The translations under genes were made by a program, and so were the position numbers. A stretch of 64,000 bases of DNA from Knufia peltigerae (Eukaryota > Ascomycota > Eurotiomycetes > Chaetothyriales > Trichomeriaceae): the NCBI GenBank assembly GCA_030247855.1, contig JAPDRN010000129.1:23532-87531 (forward strand), read 5' to 3'. Positions 39,086-47,479 of this stretch are shown in pieces. How positions within the stretch are numbered: the first letter of the stretch is position 1; every line of letters starts with the position of its first letter. The notes under the pieces were generated by a model. It was not told where the DNA came from and ran no database searches. It worked only from the letters and a program-made list of their open reading frames with translations.

Positions 39086-41914
39086 ATGCTCCCCAGCCTG
39101 CCCCTGCTGCTGGCCCTGCCGTTCCTCATGGCAGTGGCTGTCGCAGCCTTCCCCCGTAGTTCGCGCTCGACTGCTGCCTGGCTGGCGGCGCTGGCGCCGT
39201 TGGGCGGGCTGGCGATCCTCGCCTGGCTGACCCCATCGGTGCTAGATGGCCAGGTAGTGCGGACGATGGTGCCGTGGCTGCCGCAGATCGGTCTGGACTT
39301 CGCCCTGCGCCTGGATGGCCTGGCCTGGATGTTCGCGGGGCTGGTGCTGGGCATCGGCGCGCTGGTGGTGCTGTATGCGCGCTACTACCTCAGCAGCCAG
39401 GACAACGCGCACCGCTTCTATACCTACCTGTTGCTGTTCATGGGCGCCATGCTGGGCATGGTGCTGTCGGGCAACCTGTTGCTGCTGATGGTCTTCTGGG
39501 AAATGACCAGCATCAGCTCGTTCCTGCTGATCGGTTTCTGGTCGCATCGCCAGGACGCGCGCGAGGGCGCGCGGATGGCGTTGGTGATCACCGGTGGCGG
39601 CGGCCTGGCGCTGCTGGCCGGCGTGCTGCTGATCGGCCGCATCGTCGGCAGCTTCGACCTGGATGTGGTACTGGCCGCCGGCGAGCAGATCCGCGCCAGC
39701 GCGCTGTATCCCTACGCACTGTTCCTGGTGCTGGCGGGCATCTTCACAAAGAGCGCGCAGTTCCCGTTCCACTTCTGGCTGCCGCACGCGATGGCCGCCC
39801 CCACCCCGGTGTCGGCCTACCTGCACTCGGCCACCATGGTGAAGGCCGGCGTGTTCCTGCTGGCGCGCCTGCATCCGGCGTTGGCCGGCAGCGATCTGTT
39901 CTTCTACACGGTCAGCGGCATCGGTGCGATCACCCTGCTGATTGGTGCCTGGAACGCGATCTTCCAGCATGACCTGAAGGGCCTGCTGGCCTATTCGACG
40001 ATCTCGCACCTGGGCCTGATCACCCTGCTGTTCGGCCTGTCCACGCCGATGGCGGTGGTCGCCGGCGTGTTCCATATCCTCAACCACGCGACCTTCAAGG
40101 CGTCGCTGTTCATGGCCGCCGGCATCATCGACCACGAGACCGGTACCCGTGACATGCGCAAGCTCGGTGGCCTGCGCAGGCTGATGCCGTTCACCAGCGC
40201 GCTGGCGATCATCGCCTCGCTGGCGATGGCCGGCATTCCGCTGCTCAATGGCTTCCTGTCCAAGGAAATGCTGTTCGCCGAAGCGCTGTCGGCCGGTGGC
40301 ACTGACACCATGCGTACGGCGGTGTCGATCGCCGCGCTGCTGGCCGGTGTATTCGGCGTGGCCTACAGCCTGCGCTTCGTGCACGACACCTTCTTTGGCA
40401 AGGGCCCGCATGGCCTGGACCGCGTGCCGCACGAGCCGCCGCGCTGGATGAAGGTGCCGGTGGAAATCCTCGTGGTGATCTGCGTGGCGGTGGGTATCGC
40501 CCCGGCACTGACGGTGGCGCCGGTACTGCACGCGGCTGCCGCGTCGATCCTCGGCAGCGCAATGCCCGAATACAACCTGTCGATCTGGCATGGCTTCAAC
40601 CTGCCGCTGGCGATGAGCGCCGCTGGCGTGGTTGGTGGCGTGGCCCTCTACTTCGGCCTGCGCAAGCTGATCGACCTGCACGGGGTGACCAACACCACGC
40701 CGGGACGCAACGTCTTCCACCACCAGCTGGACCTGCTGTCAGCCGCTGCACAGCGGTTGACCGCTGGCATCGCCAACGGCAGCCTGCAGCGCATGCTGCT
40801 GGGCCTGGTGCTGGTGGCGATCGTGGTCGCCGCCGCGCCCTACATCGCCAACCCGGCCTCGCCGGAATGGACCAGGCCGCAGCCGATACCGCTGCTGGGC
40901 TGGGCACTGTGGCTGGTGATGATGTCCTGCGCGGTGGCGACCCTGCGCATGTACAAGCAGCGCCTGCTGGCGGTGCTGCTGGTCGGCGGCGTCGGCCTGA
41001 TGGTGGCACTGACCTTCGTGTTCCTGTCCGCACCGGACCTGGCGCTGACCCAGCTGCTGGTGGAGATGGTGACCCTGGTGCTGATGCTGCTGGGCATGAA
41101 CTATCTGCCCGCACAGTCCGGCCCGGAGCGACCGCGCTGGCGCAAGCGCCGTGATGCGTTGATCGCGATCGTGGCCGGTGCCGGCCTGGGCGCACTGGCC
41201 TACAGCGCGATGACCCTGCCGCCGAACACCATGGCCGGCGAACTGCTTGCCCGCGCCCTGCCCGAGGCGTACGGCCAGAACGTGGTGAACGTGATCCTGG
41301 TCGACTTCCGCGGCTTCGATACCTTCGGCGAGATCACCGTGTTCGGCATCGCCGCACTGGTCGTGCATGCGCTGCTGCGGCGTACGCGGATGGCGCCGGA
41401 GCAGATCATGCCCGGCCCGCCGATCAAGCTGCCGGTGCCGGCCGATCTGGCCCAGATCATGTTCCCGCTGACCCTGACGGTCTCCATCTTCCTGTTCCTG
41501 CGCGGACACAATGCGCCCGGCGGCGGCTTCATCGCCGGCCTGGTGCTGGCGGTGCCGCTGCTGATCCAGTACGTGATCCAGGGCACGGCTTCGGTGGAAT
41601 CCCGCTTCGGCTTCGACTACATCCGCTGCATCGGCATCGGCCTGCTGATCGCCATCCTCAGCGGCGCCGCCTCGATGCTGTTCGGTGTGCCGTTCCTGAC
41701 CAGTGGTCACCTGGACCTGCACCTGCCGTTGATCGGTGATGTACCGCTGGCCAGCGCGATTGGTTTTGATATCGGCGTGTACCTGGTGGTGTTCGGTGGC
41801 GCGATGCTGATGCTGTCGATGATGGCCACCGTCAAACCCTCGCGGACGCGCACCGCGCGCAAGGGCGAGATCGACCTGCAACGCCGCTCGGCACGAACGG
41901 GGGAGATGCACTGA
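39086..41914 (+). CDS. mrpA: Mrp/Pha monovalent cation/H+ antiporter subunit A (fused A+B)
   Basis: A 942-aa membrane protein homologous to NADH-quinone oxidoreductase subunit L. Key features are the GIFTKSAQFPFHFWLPHAM and TPVSAYLHSATMVKAGVFLL segments carrying the conserved Lys/His of the proton path, a DUF4040 region (LSAPDLALTQLLVEMVTLVL) and a C-terminal MnhB domain (FLRGHNAPGGGFIAGL). The A and B subunits are thus fused, as in the Pha-type systems of proteobacteria. First gene of a six-gene operon; its TGA overlaps the ATG of subunit C by one base. It exports Na+ or K+ in exchange for protons. Confidence 0.95.
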   Translation: MLPSLPLLLALPFLMAVAVAAFPRSSRSTAAWLAALAPLGGLAILAWLTPSVLDGQVVRTMVPWLPQIGLDFALRLDGLAWMFAGLVLGIGALVVLYARYYLSSQDNAHRFYTYLLLFMGAMLGMVLSGNLLLLMVFWEMTSISSFLLIGFWSHRQDAREGARMALVITGGGGLALLAGVLLIGRIVGSFDLDVVLAAGEQIRASALYPYALFLVLAGIFTKSAQFPFHFWLPHAMAAPTPVSAYLHSATMVKAGVFLLARLHPALAGSDLFFYTVSGIGAITLLIGAWNAIFQHDLKGLLAYSTISHLGLITLLFGLSTPMAVVAGVFHILNHATFKASLFMAAGIIDHETGTRDMRKLGGLRRLMPFTSALAIIASLAMAGIPLLNGFLSKEMLFAEALSAGGTDTMRTAVSIAALLAGVFGVAYSLRFVHDTFFGKGPHGLDRVPHEPPRWMKVPVEILVVICVAVGIAPALTVAPVLHAAAASILGSAMPEYNLSIWHGFNLPLAMSAAGVVGGVALYFGLRKLIDLHGVTNTTPGRNVFHHQLDLLSAAAQRLTAGIANGSLQRMLLGLVLVAIVVAAAPYIANPASPEWTRPQPIPLLGWALWLVMMSCAVATLRMYKQRLLAVLLVGGVGLMVALTFVFLSAPDLALTQLLVEMVTLVLMLLGMNYLPAQSGPERPRWRKRRDALIAIVAGAGLGALAYSAMTLPPNTMAGELLARALPEAYGQNVVNVILVDFRGFDTFGEITVFGIAALVVHALLRRTRMAPEQIMPGPPIKLPVPADLAQIMFPLTLTVSIFLFLRGHNAPGGGFIAGLVLAVPLLIQYVIQGTASVESRFGFDYIRCIGIGLLIAILSGAASMLFGVPFLTSGHLDLHLPLIGDVPLASAIGFDIGVYLVVFGGAMLMLSMMATVKPSRTRTARKGEIDLQRRSARTGEMH

Positions 41915-42291
41915 TGGAACTGGCCCTGGCCTCTGCGATCGGCGTGCTGGCCGCCATCGGCATCTACCTGCTGCTGCGCGCGCGCAGCTTCGATGTGATC
42001 CTCGGCATGACCTTCCTGTCCTACGCCACCAACCTGCTGATCTTCGCCGGTGGCCGCGTGGTGCAGGGCAAGGCGCCGGTGCTGCAGGAAGGCGTGGAGA
42101 GCCACCTGGGCAACTACACCGATCCGCTGCCGCAGGCGCTGGTGCTGACCGCCATCGTCATTGCCTTTGCGATGACCGCCGTCAGCATCGTGCTGGCCAT
42201 GCGCAGCCGCAGCGACAACCACAGTGACCATGTGGACGCGCACGAGCCGGACGACGATGCACCGCCGCGCCGGGGCGAGGACCGCGCATGA
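41914..42291 (+). CDS. mrpC: Mrp/Pha antiporter subunit C
   Basis: A 125-aa membrane protein similar to NuoK: three hydrophobic segments (IGVLAAIGIYLLL, MTFLSYATNLLIFAGG, VLTAIVIAFAMTAV), DPLPQALVLTAIVI being typical of MnhC/MrpC. The C-terminal tail is acidic. It overlaps subunit A by 1 nt and subunit D by 4 nt, showing translational coupling. Confidence 0.93.
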   Translation: MELALASAIGVLAAIGIYLLLRARSFDVILGMTFLSYATNLLIFAGGRVVQGKAPVLQEGVESHLGNYTDPLPQALVLTAIVIAFAMTAVSIVLAMRSRSDNHSDHVDAHEPDDDAPPRRGEDRA

Positions 42292-43823
42292 ATCATCTGG
42301 TGATCCTGCCGATCCTGGTTCCGCTGCTCGGCGCTGCGCTGTCGCTGTTCGTTGAACACCGCCGCTATGGGCCGAAGGTGCAGCGTGCCGTGGCGTGGAC
42401 ATCGCTGGGCGCGCTGGCGGTGGTGGTCGGCCTGTTGTTTGCCGACACTGCAGGTGGCGACATCCGCGTGTACCTGCTGGGCGACTGGCCGTCGCGGCTG
42501 GGTATCGCCCTGGTCGCCGACCAGCTGTCCGCCTGGATGCTGCTGACCACCCTGCTGCTGGCCATTCCCTGTCTGCTGCATGCGTGTTCGGGGTGGGACC
42601 GGCGCGCACCGCACTTCCATGCGCTGTTCCAGTTCCAGCTGGTGGGCCTCAACGGCGCCTTCCTGACCGGCGACATCTTCAACCTGTTCGTGTTCTTCGA
42701 GGTGATGCTGATCGCCTCCTACGGCCTGCTGCTCAGTGGTGGCCGCGGCCTGCGCATGCGCATCGGTCTGCACTATGTGGTGTTCAACGTCACCGCCTCG
42801 ACCCTGTTCCTGATCGCGCTGGGCCTGCTGTACGCCTCGCTGGGGTCGTTGAACATGGCCGAGCTGTCGCAGCGCATTGCCGAAGTGCCGCCCGCGCAGC
42901 TGACCCTGGTGAAGGCGACGATGGGCCTGTTGCTGCTGGTGTTCTGTGCCAAGGCCGCGCTGATGCCGCTGTACCTGTGGCTGCCCGAATCGTATGCGCG
43001 TGCACCGGCGGCGGTAGCGGCGCTGTTCGCGATCATGACCAAGGTGGGCCTGTATGCCGTGCTGCGCATCCAGATGCTGTGGTTCGGCGAGGATGCGGGT
43101 GCGATGGCCGGCTACGGCCGCGACTGGCTGCTGTGGGCCGGCGTAGCGACGCTGGTGCTGGGCGGCCTGGGTGCGTTGGCCGCAGCGCGCCTGCGCGTGC
43201 TGATTTCGTATCTGGTGATCGTCTCGGCGGCGACGCTGTTCATCGCGTTTTCTGTCGGCACCCCGAAGGTGCTGTCGGCCGGGCTGTATTACCTGCCGCA
43301 CAGCAGCTTCGTCGCTGCCGCGTTGTTCCTGGTCGCCGACCTGATCCGACGCCGCCGTGGCGGCGCCAGCGACCGCAAGGAAGTGATCGCACCGATGCCC
43401 GGCAAGGAGACCCCGGCCGTGCTGTTCCTGATCGCAGCGGTGTCGGTGGCCGGTCTGCCGCCACTGTCCGGCTTCCTGGCCAAGGCCGCGCTGTTGGCCG
43501 GCATGCCCGCGCAGTACACCGGCGCGGTGTGGACGGCGGTGCTGGTCAGCAGCCTGCTGGTCATCATGGGCCTGACCCGCGGTGGCATCCGCCTGTTCTG
43601 GCGCGTGCCGCTGCCTGATCCCGATGCACCGCCACCGCGCAAGGCCCCACTGCGCCGTGTCGAGCTGTTTTCCGCCTGCATCCTGCTGGCGTACGGCATC
43701 GGCATGACGCTGTTCGCTGCCCCGCTGATGCAGCACACCGACGCCATCGCCACCCAGCTGCTGCAGCCGGGCGATTATGTGCAGCAGCTGCGCGCGACCA
43801 CGCCGGAGATCCGCCAGCCATGA
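42288..43823 (+). CDS. mrpD: Mrp/Pha antiporter subunit D
   Basis: A 511-aa NuoN-like membrane protein with about 14 helices. Conserved segments are FLTGDIFNLFVFFEVMLIAS with the key Glu, CAKAALMPLYLWLPESYA, and AVAALFAIMTKVGLYAVLR with the key Lys. It forms the second proton/cation-channel-like subunit of the antiporter. ATGA overlap with subunit C upstream and 4-nt overlap with subunit E downstream. Confidence 0.95.
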   Translation: MNHLVILPILVPLLGAALSLFVEHRRYGPKVQRAVAWTSLGALAVVVGLLFADTAGGDIRVYLLGDWPSRLGIALVADQLSAWMLLTTLLLAIPCLLHACSGWDRRAPHFHALFQFQLVGLNGAFLTGDIFNLFVFFEVMLIASYGLLLSGGRGLRMRIGLHYVVFNVTASTLFLIALGLLYASLGSLNMAELSQRIAEVPPAQLTLVKATMGLLLLVFCAKAALMPLYLWLPESYARAPAAVAALFAIMTKVGLYAVLRIQMLWFGEDAGAMAGYGRDWLLWAGVATLVLGGLGALAAARLRVLISYLVIVSAATLFIAFSVGTPKVLSAGLYYLPHSSFVAAALFLVADLIRRRRGGASDRKEVIAPMPGKETPAVLFLIAAVSVAGLPPLSGFLAKAALLAGMPAQYTGAVWTAVLVSSLLVIMGLTRGGIRLFWRVPLPDPDAPPPRKAPLRRVELFSACILLAYGIGMTLFAAPLMQHTDAIATQLLQPGDYVQQLRATTPEIRQP

Positions 43824-44326
43824 CTGCCAAGCGTTCCCCGATCCGCCGCCTGCTGCCCTCGCCCGCGCTGAGCGTGATGGTGGTGGTGTTCTGGCTGCTG
43901 ATGTCCGACAGCTTCACGCTCGGCCAGTTCCTGCTGGGCCTGCTGCTGGGCGTGGTGATTCCACTGTTCGCTGCGCGCCTGGACCGCGAGTTCGCGCGCA
44001 TCGGCACCCTGCGGCCGCTGCCGAAGCTGCTGTTGGTGACCCTGTGGGACATCCTGATGTCCAACATCCGCGTGGCCATCCAGGTGCTGGGCCCGGAGAA
44101 GAACATCCACCCCGGTTTCATCTGGCTGCCGCTGGACATCGCCAACATCCACGGCATCGCTGCGCTGACCAGCATGATCACCCTGACCCCCGGCACGGTG
44201 TCGGCCGCACTCAGCGACGACCGGAAGTTCCTGCTGGTGCACGTGCTGCACCTGGAAGACCCGCAGGAGCTGATCGACACGATCAAGCGCCGTTATGAAG
44301 CCCCGTTGATGGAGATCTTCCCATGA
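43820..44326 (+). CDS. mrpE: Mrp/Pha antiporter subunit E
   Basis: A 168-aa MnhE-family protein: two N-terminal membrane helices (LSVMVVVFWLLMSDSF and LGLLLGVVIPLFAAR), then LWDILMSNIRVAIQVLGP and the family motif TSMITLTPGTVSA, followed by a soluble tail. Small accessory subunit needed for assembly of the complex. Overlaps both neighbours by 4 nt. Confidence 0.93.
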   Translation: MTAKRSPIRRLLPSPALSVMVVVFWLLMSDSFTLGQFLLGLLLGVVIPLFAARLDREFARIGTLRPLPKLLLVTLWDILMSNIRVAIQVLGPEKNIHPGFIWLPLDIANIHGIAALTSMITLTPGTVSAALSDDRKFLLVHVLHLEDPQELIDTIKRRYEAPLMEIFP

Positions 44327-44607
44327 CTGGATTCCAGATCATCCAGACCACCCTGGTGGTATGCATGCACATGGTCGGCCTGGCCATGCTGGTGGCCACC
44401 TGGCGCCTGCTGCGCGGGCCGACCGTGCCCGACCGCATCCTGGCACTGGATACGCTGTCGGTGACGGCCATCGCCGAGCTGATGCTGTTCGGCATGTACC
44501 TCAATTCGGCGATCTACTTCGAAGCGGCACTGATCATCGCCATGCTGGGCTTCGGCAGCACGGTGGTGCTGAGCAAGTTCGTGCTGCGCCGGGACATCGT
44601 CGAATGA
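44323..44607 (+). CDS. mrpF: Mrp/Pha antiporter subunit F
   Basis: A 94-aa MnhF protein with three membrane helices. The motif RGPTVPDRILALDTLSV and the segment AALIIAMLGFGSTVVLSKF are characteristic. Overlaps subunit E by 4 nt and subunit G by 4 nt. Confidence 0.93.
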   Translation: MTGFQIIQTTLVVCMHMVGLAMLVATWRLLRGPTVPDRILALDTLSVTAIAELMLFGMYLNSAIYFEAALIIAMLGFGSTVVLSKFVLRRDIVE

Positions 44608-44990
44608 TCACCTTCATCCAGATCGCGCTGTCGATCCTGCTGCTGTTCGGCTGCTTCTTCATCCTGGTCGGCGCACTGGGGCTGGTGAAGCTGTCCACCT
44701 TCTTCAAGCGCCTGCACGCACCGACCAAGGCCAGCACGCTGGGCGTGGGCTGCGTGCTGGTGTGTTCGGTGTGTTACCACATCTTCCTGGGCCAGGACCC
44801 GCAGCCGCGCGAGCTGCTGATCACCGTGTTCCTGTTCATCACCGCACCGATCAGCGCGCACCTGATGGCCAAGGCGGCGTTGTCGCTGCTGATGGAAACG
44901 CGCCCGAGCCTGCCAGGCAACGAGCGTGCGGAAGAAGAACAGCTGCCGCCGCCGGAACCGGAGCGGGAAGAGGAAACCACCACGCGTTGA
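44604..44990 (+). CDS. mrpG: Mrp/Pha antiporter subunit G
   Basis: A 128-aa MnhG/PhaG protein: three membrane helices, with GALGLVKLSTFFKRLHAPTK as the family signature and TAPISAHLMAKAA in the last helix. A charged Glu/Pro-rich tail ends the protein. The ATG at 44604 overlaps the subunit F stop. Last gene of the operon, followed at once by a GTGCCGACC palindrome. Confidence 0.93.
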   Translation: MITFIQIALSILLLFGCFFILVGALGLVKLSTFFKRLHAPTKASTLGVGCVLVCSVCYHIFLGQDPQPRELLITVFLFITAPISAHLMAKAALSLLMETRPSLPGNERAEEEQLPPPEPEREEETTTR

Positions 44991-44996
44991 CGGTGG

Positions 44997-45017
44997 GTGC
45001 CGACCGTTGGTCGGCAC
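44997..45017. repeat. GTGCCGACC/GGTCGGCAC palindrome
   Basis: A 9-bp perfect stem with a 3-nt loop, a SMAG-like unit without the GTAG head, between the convergent mrpG and Ca2+/Na+ exchanger genes. It could serve as a bidirectional transcript end. Confidence 0.75.
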
Positions 45018-45026
45018 GACATTCGA

Positions 45027-45983
45027 TCAGGCGGCGGTCAATGCGATTTCCAATCCCAACCAGGCCACGAACGCGCCCAGCAGCACCGCACCTTCGATGC
45101 GGCTGATGCGCAGGTCGCCGCGCAGCATCGGGTACAGCACCAACGCGAAGGCCAGCAGCGCCGGCAGCTCCAGGCGGACGAACGAGGCCGGCAGCGCCAG
45201 CGGCTGCAGCAACCCCATCGCACCGATCACCAGCATCAGGTTGACCACGCTGGAACCGAGTACGTGGCCCAGCACCATGTCACCGTGACCACGACGCGCC
45301 GCCGCGACGGCGGCTGCCACCTCCGGCAACGCGGTGCCGATCGCCACCGGCAGCAGACCGACCAGCAGCGGTGTCCAGCCCAGCGCGGCGCCGAAATCAG
45401 CGGCGGCACCGACCACCAGGCGAGCGCCCCAGTACAACGCGAGCGCGGCAACCAGCAGGCGCAGCACGTTCAACGGCAGGCTGGTGCGGCTCAGGGCCGA
45501 CTCGGCGATGATCGCCTGTACCTCGGCGCTCTCATGGCGCCCGCGTCGCAGCAGCAGGAACTGCACCACCACGAATCCGGCCACCAGCACGCCGGCCTCC
45601 CAGCGCACCAGGCGGCCATCGAGCCCGAACACGATCAGCAGCAGGCCCGCCGCCAGCAGCCCCCACCACAGCACGGCCTGCAGGCGCGCGCGCAGCAGCA
45701 ACGGCGTGACCATCGCCGCCATTGCCAGGGTCAGGCCGAGGTTGACCACGCTGCTGCCGACAGCGTTGCCCAGGGCCAGCTCCGGCTGGCCGACCACCAG
45801 CGCGCGGGCGTTGACTGCCAGCTCTGGCAGCGAGGTGGTGATGCCCAGCAGCAGCAGGCCTGCGATGAACGCGCTGGCACCGAAGCGCTGGGCCAGGCCG
45901 GAAACGGCTTTGACGATGGAATCCCCGCCCAGGGCCAGCAACAGCAGGCCGAGCAGGAACCAGGCAATGGCAATGGCGATCAT
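45027..45983 (-). CDS. Calcium/sodium antiporter (CaCA family, YrbG-like)
   Basis: A 318-aa membrane exchanger with two inverted CaCA repeats. The alpha-1 motif is GITTSLPELAVNARALVVG and the alpha-2 motif is AIGTALPEVAAAVAAARRG, each followed by a GNAVGSS or GHVLGSS segment (GSSVVNL both times). About ten helices. Convergent with the Mrp operon, giving a cluster of cation transporters, though transcription is separate. Confidence 0.92.
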   Translation of the reverse strand: MIAIAIAWFLLGLLLLALGGDSIVKAVSGLAQRFGASAFIAGLLLLGITTSLPELAVNARALVVGQPELALGNAVGSSVVNLGLTLAMAAMVTPLLLRARLQAVLWWGLLAAGLLLIVFGLDGRLVRWEAGVLVAGFVVVQFLLLRRGRHESAEVQAIIAESALSRTSLPLNVLRLLVAALALYWGARLVVGAAADFGAALGWTPLLVGLLPVAIGTALPEVAAAVAAARRGHGDMVLGHVLGSSVVNLMLVIGAMGLLQPLALPASFVRLELPALLAFALVLYPMLRGDLRISRIEGAVLLGAFVAWLGLEIALTAA

Positions 45984-46020
45984 CGAGCACTCCCCAGCGG
46001 TCGTGGCGCGAATTCTACGC

Positions 46021-46048
46021 TCGGCCCACCCGCAGCGGGTGAGCCGAG
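46021..46048. repeat. TCGGC...GCCGA hairpin
   Basis: An imperfect palindrome, TCGGC-CACCCGC against GCGGGTG-GCCGA, between the lipoprotein gene and the exchanger gene (same strand). It may end the upstream transcript. Confidence 0.55.
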
Positions 46049-46057
46049 GATGATGGA

Positions 46058-46702
46058 TCAGCCGCAGCCTTCGGCGTAGTCCACCTGCGGGGTCCTGCCG
46101 ACCCGCCAGGCGCCGACCCTGCCATCAGCGCCGAGGGCAAAATCGATGATCGCCGCGCCCTCCTGCGCTGGGCGCACGCGCAGGTGCCGGGCCTTGTCGT
46201 CGTACTTGTCCGGGCCGACATCGGCGCGCTCGGGATAGAGCACCTGCAGCTCACCCAGGGTCATGCCGACCCGGCCGCCACCGGGGGCGACGATGGACGG
46301 GCTGCGTACGTCGTAGCGGACCAGCTTGCGTGCCTCGAACATCAGGCGCGGGTCTTCAGCCCCCTGCGGACGCAGGAAGTAGCAACCGTCGTTGCTGTCA
46401 TCCGCCGGCAGCGGCTTGCCAGCCGCGTCGGTGCCCAGGCCCTGCAAGGGGGTGCCGAAGCCACTGCGGACCTCGGCGATGCCTGCGCCCAGCGTGGCGC
46501 CGCCGAATCCATCCAGGCGTGCCGGGCTGTCGCGGCGCGGGTCCACCGGTGAAGCGGTGGCCAGATCGGCGTCGGCGGGGACGGAGGCATCCTTCGCCGG
46601 TGCGGTTGCGGCCGGAGGCGCGTCCGGGGCGGCGGTTTCGGGACTACGGTTGCAGGCGGCCAGCGACAACAGCAGCAGGCCGGCAATCGGGAGGTGCTTC
46701 AT
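46058..46702 (-). CDS. Lipoprotein of unknown function
   Basis: A 214-aa predicted lipoprotein. The signal peptide ends in the lipobox LAAC (MKHLPIAGLLLLSLAAC). A Pro/Ala-rich linker (about 20-55) is followed by a compact domain containing GATLGAGIAEVRSGFG and GMTLGELQVLYPE, which reads like a repeated small fold, and ends DYAEGCG with a conserved-looking Cys. It should sit in the periplasm attached to a membrane. I do not recognise a family. Confidence 0.75.
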   Translation of the reverse strand: MKHLPIAGLLLLSLAACNRSPETAAPDAPPAATAPAKDASVPADADLATASPVDPRRDSPARLDGFGGATLGAGIAEVRSGFGTPLQGLGTDAAGKPLPADDSNDGCYFLRPQGAEDPRLMFEARKLVRYDVRSPSIVAPGGGRVGMTLGELQVLYPERADVGPDKYDDKARHLRVRPAQEGAAIIDFALGADGRVGAWRVGRTPQVDYAEGCG

Positions 46703-46826
46703 CGGTGCGGATCCTTGGCACAGGGTGGGTGCACGCTACCCCAGCGCGCGTGCAGGCGCTGCATTGTCATCGCGGTTTCATCGCCCTCATTCAGGCTGGG
46801 CAAGCACCGACTTGGCTGTCCTCCCC

Positions 46827-47363
46827 ATGCAACCGCGCAAGACCGACCTCGCCCGTACCGCGCTGCAGGCCCACCGCGCGCCGCTGGACATGCGCCAGCG
46901 ACGGCTGCTGATCCTGTGTGATGGCCAGCGCAGCATCGCCGAGCTGACCGCACTGCTGGGGCAGGACGCGGCAGCGATGGTGATCCAGCTGATCCAGGGC
47001 GGCTACCTGGTGACCGCTGCGGACGCCCCCGCCTCCGCGCAACCTGCGCCGGTTGCGATGACGGCTCCGCTGCCGCCGTCAGTCACTGCCGCTTCTGCCG
47101 CGCCGGTCGAGCGCCGCCGCTCGCTGGTCGCCGCGCGCATCTATGTGCTGGGAATCCTGGAGATGCAGCGGCATCCCAATGCAGCGGCGCTGTTCCGCGA
47201 TCTGCAGCAGGCGCGCGCCGAAGGCGAGGTGCTGCGGGTGATGCAATCGGCGCTGCAGGTGCTGCCGGCGCTGACCTCGGAAGGCTACTGCCAACGCGTG
47301 CGGCAGCGGCTGATGGAGGCGCTGCCGGTGGAGCATTGCGGCGCGTTCGCGGCCATCGCCTGA
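46827..47363 (+). CDS. Hypothetical protein with a winged-helix-like N-terminus
   Basis: A 178-aa cytoplasmic protein. Residues about 22-62 (RRLLILCDGQRSIAELTALL, then MVIQLIQGGYL) read like a small winged helix. A Pro/Ala linker follows, then a helical C-terminal domain (LVAARIYVLGILEMQRHPNA). Similar layouts occur in short regulators next to PilZ or GGDEF genes, but no function can be given. The start at 46827 removes 145 codons of non-conserved open frame. Divergent from the lipoprotein gene. Confidence 0.65.
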   Translation: MQPRKTDLARTALQAHRAPLDMRQRRLLILCDGQRSIAELTALLGQDAAAMVIQLIQGGYLVTAADAPASAQPAPVAMTAPLPPSVTAASAAPVERRRSLVAARIYVLGILEMQRHPNAAALFRDLQQARAEGEVLRVMQSALQVLPALTSEGYCQRVRQRLMEALPVEHCGAFAAIA

Positions 47364-47376
47364 TCCGGCGAACAGC

Positions 47377-47471
47377 ATCCACGCATGGTGTGGATCTACG
47401 CGATAGCGCACCCGCACATGGCGCGGATCCATCCGTGTGCGTGATGCAGTAGATCCACGCCATGCGTGGAT
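47377..47471. repeat. Inverted pair of SMAG elements with a degenerate middle
   Basis: A minus-reading element (47377-47399, one base changed in the loop) and a plus-reading element (47449-47471) flank a degenerate copy with GCACATGGCGCGGATCC. All lie between the convergent hypothetical gene and hmgA. Confidence 0.8.
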
Positions 47472-47479
47472 GCGGACGA

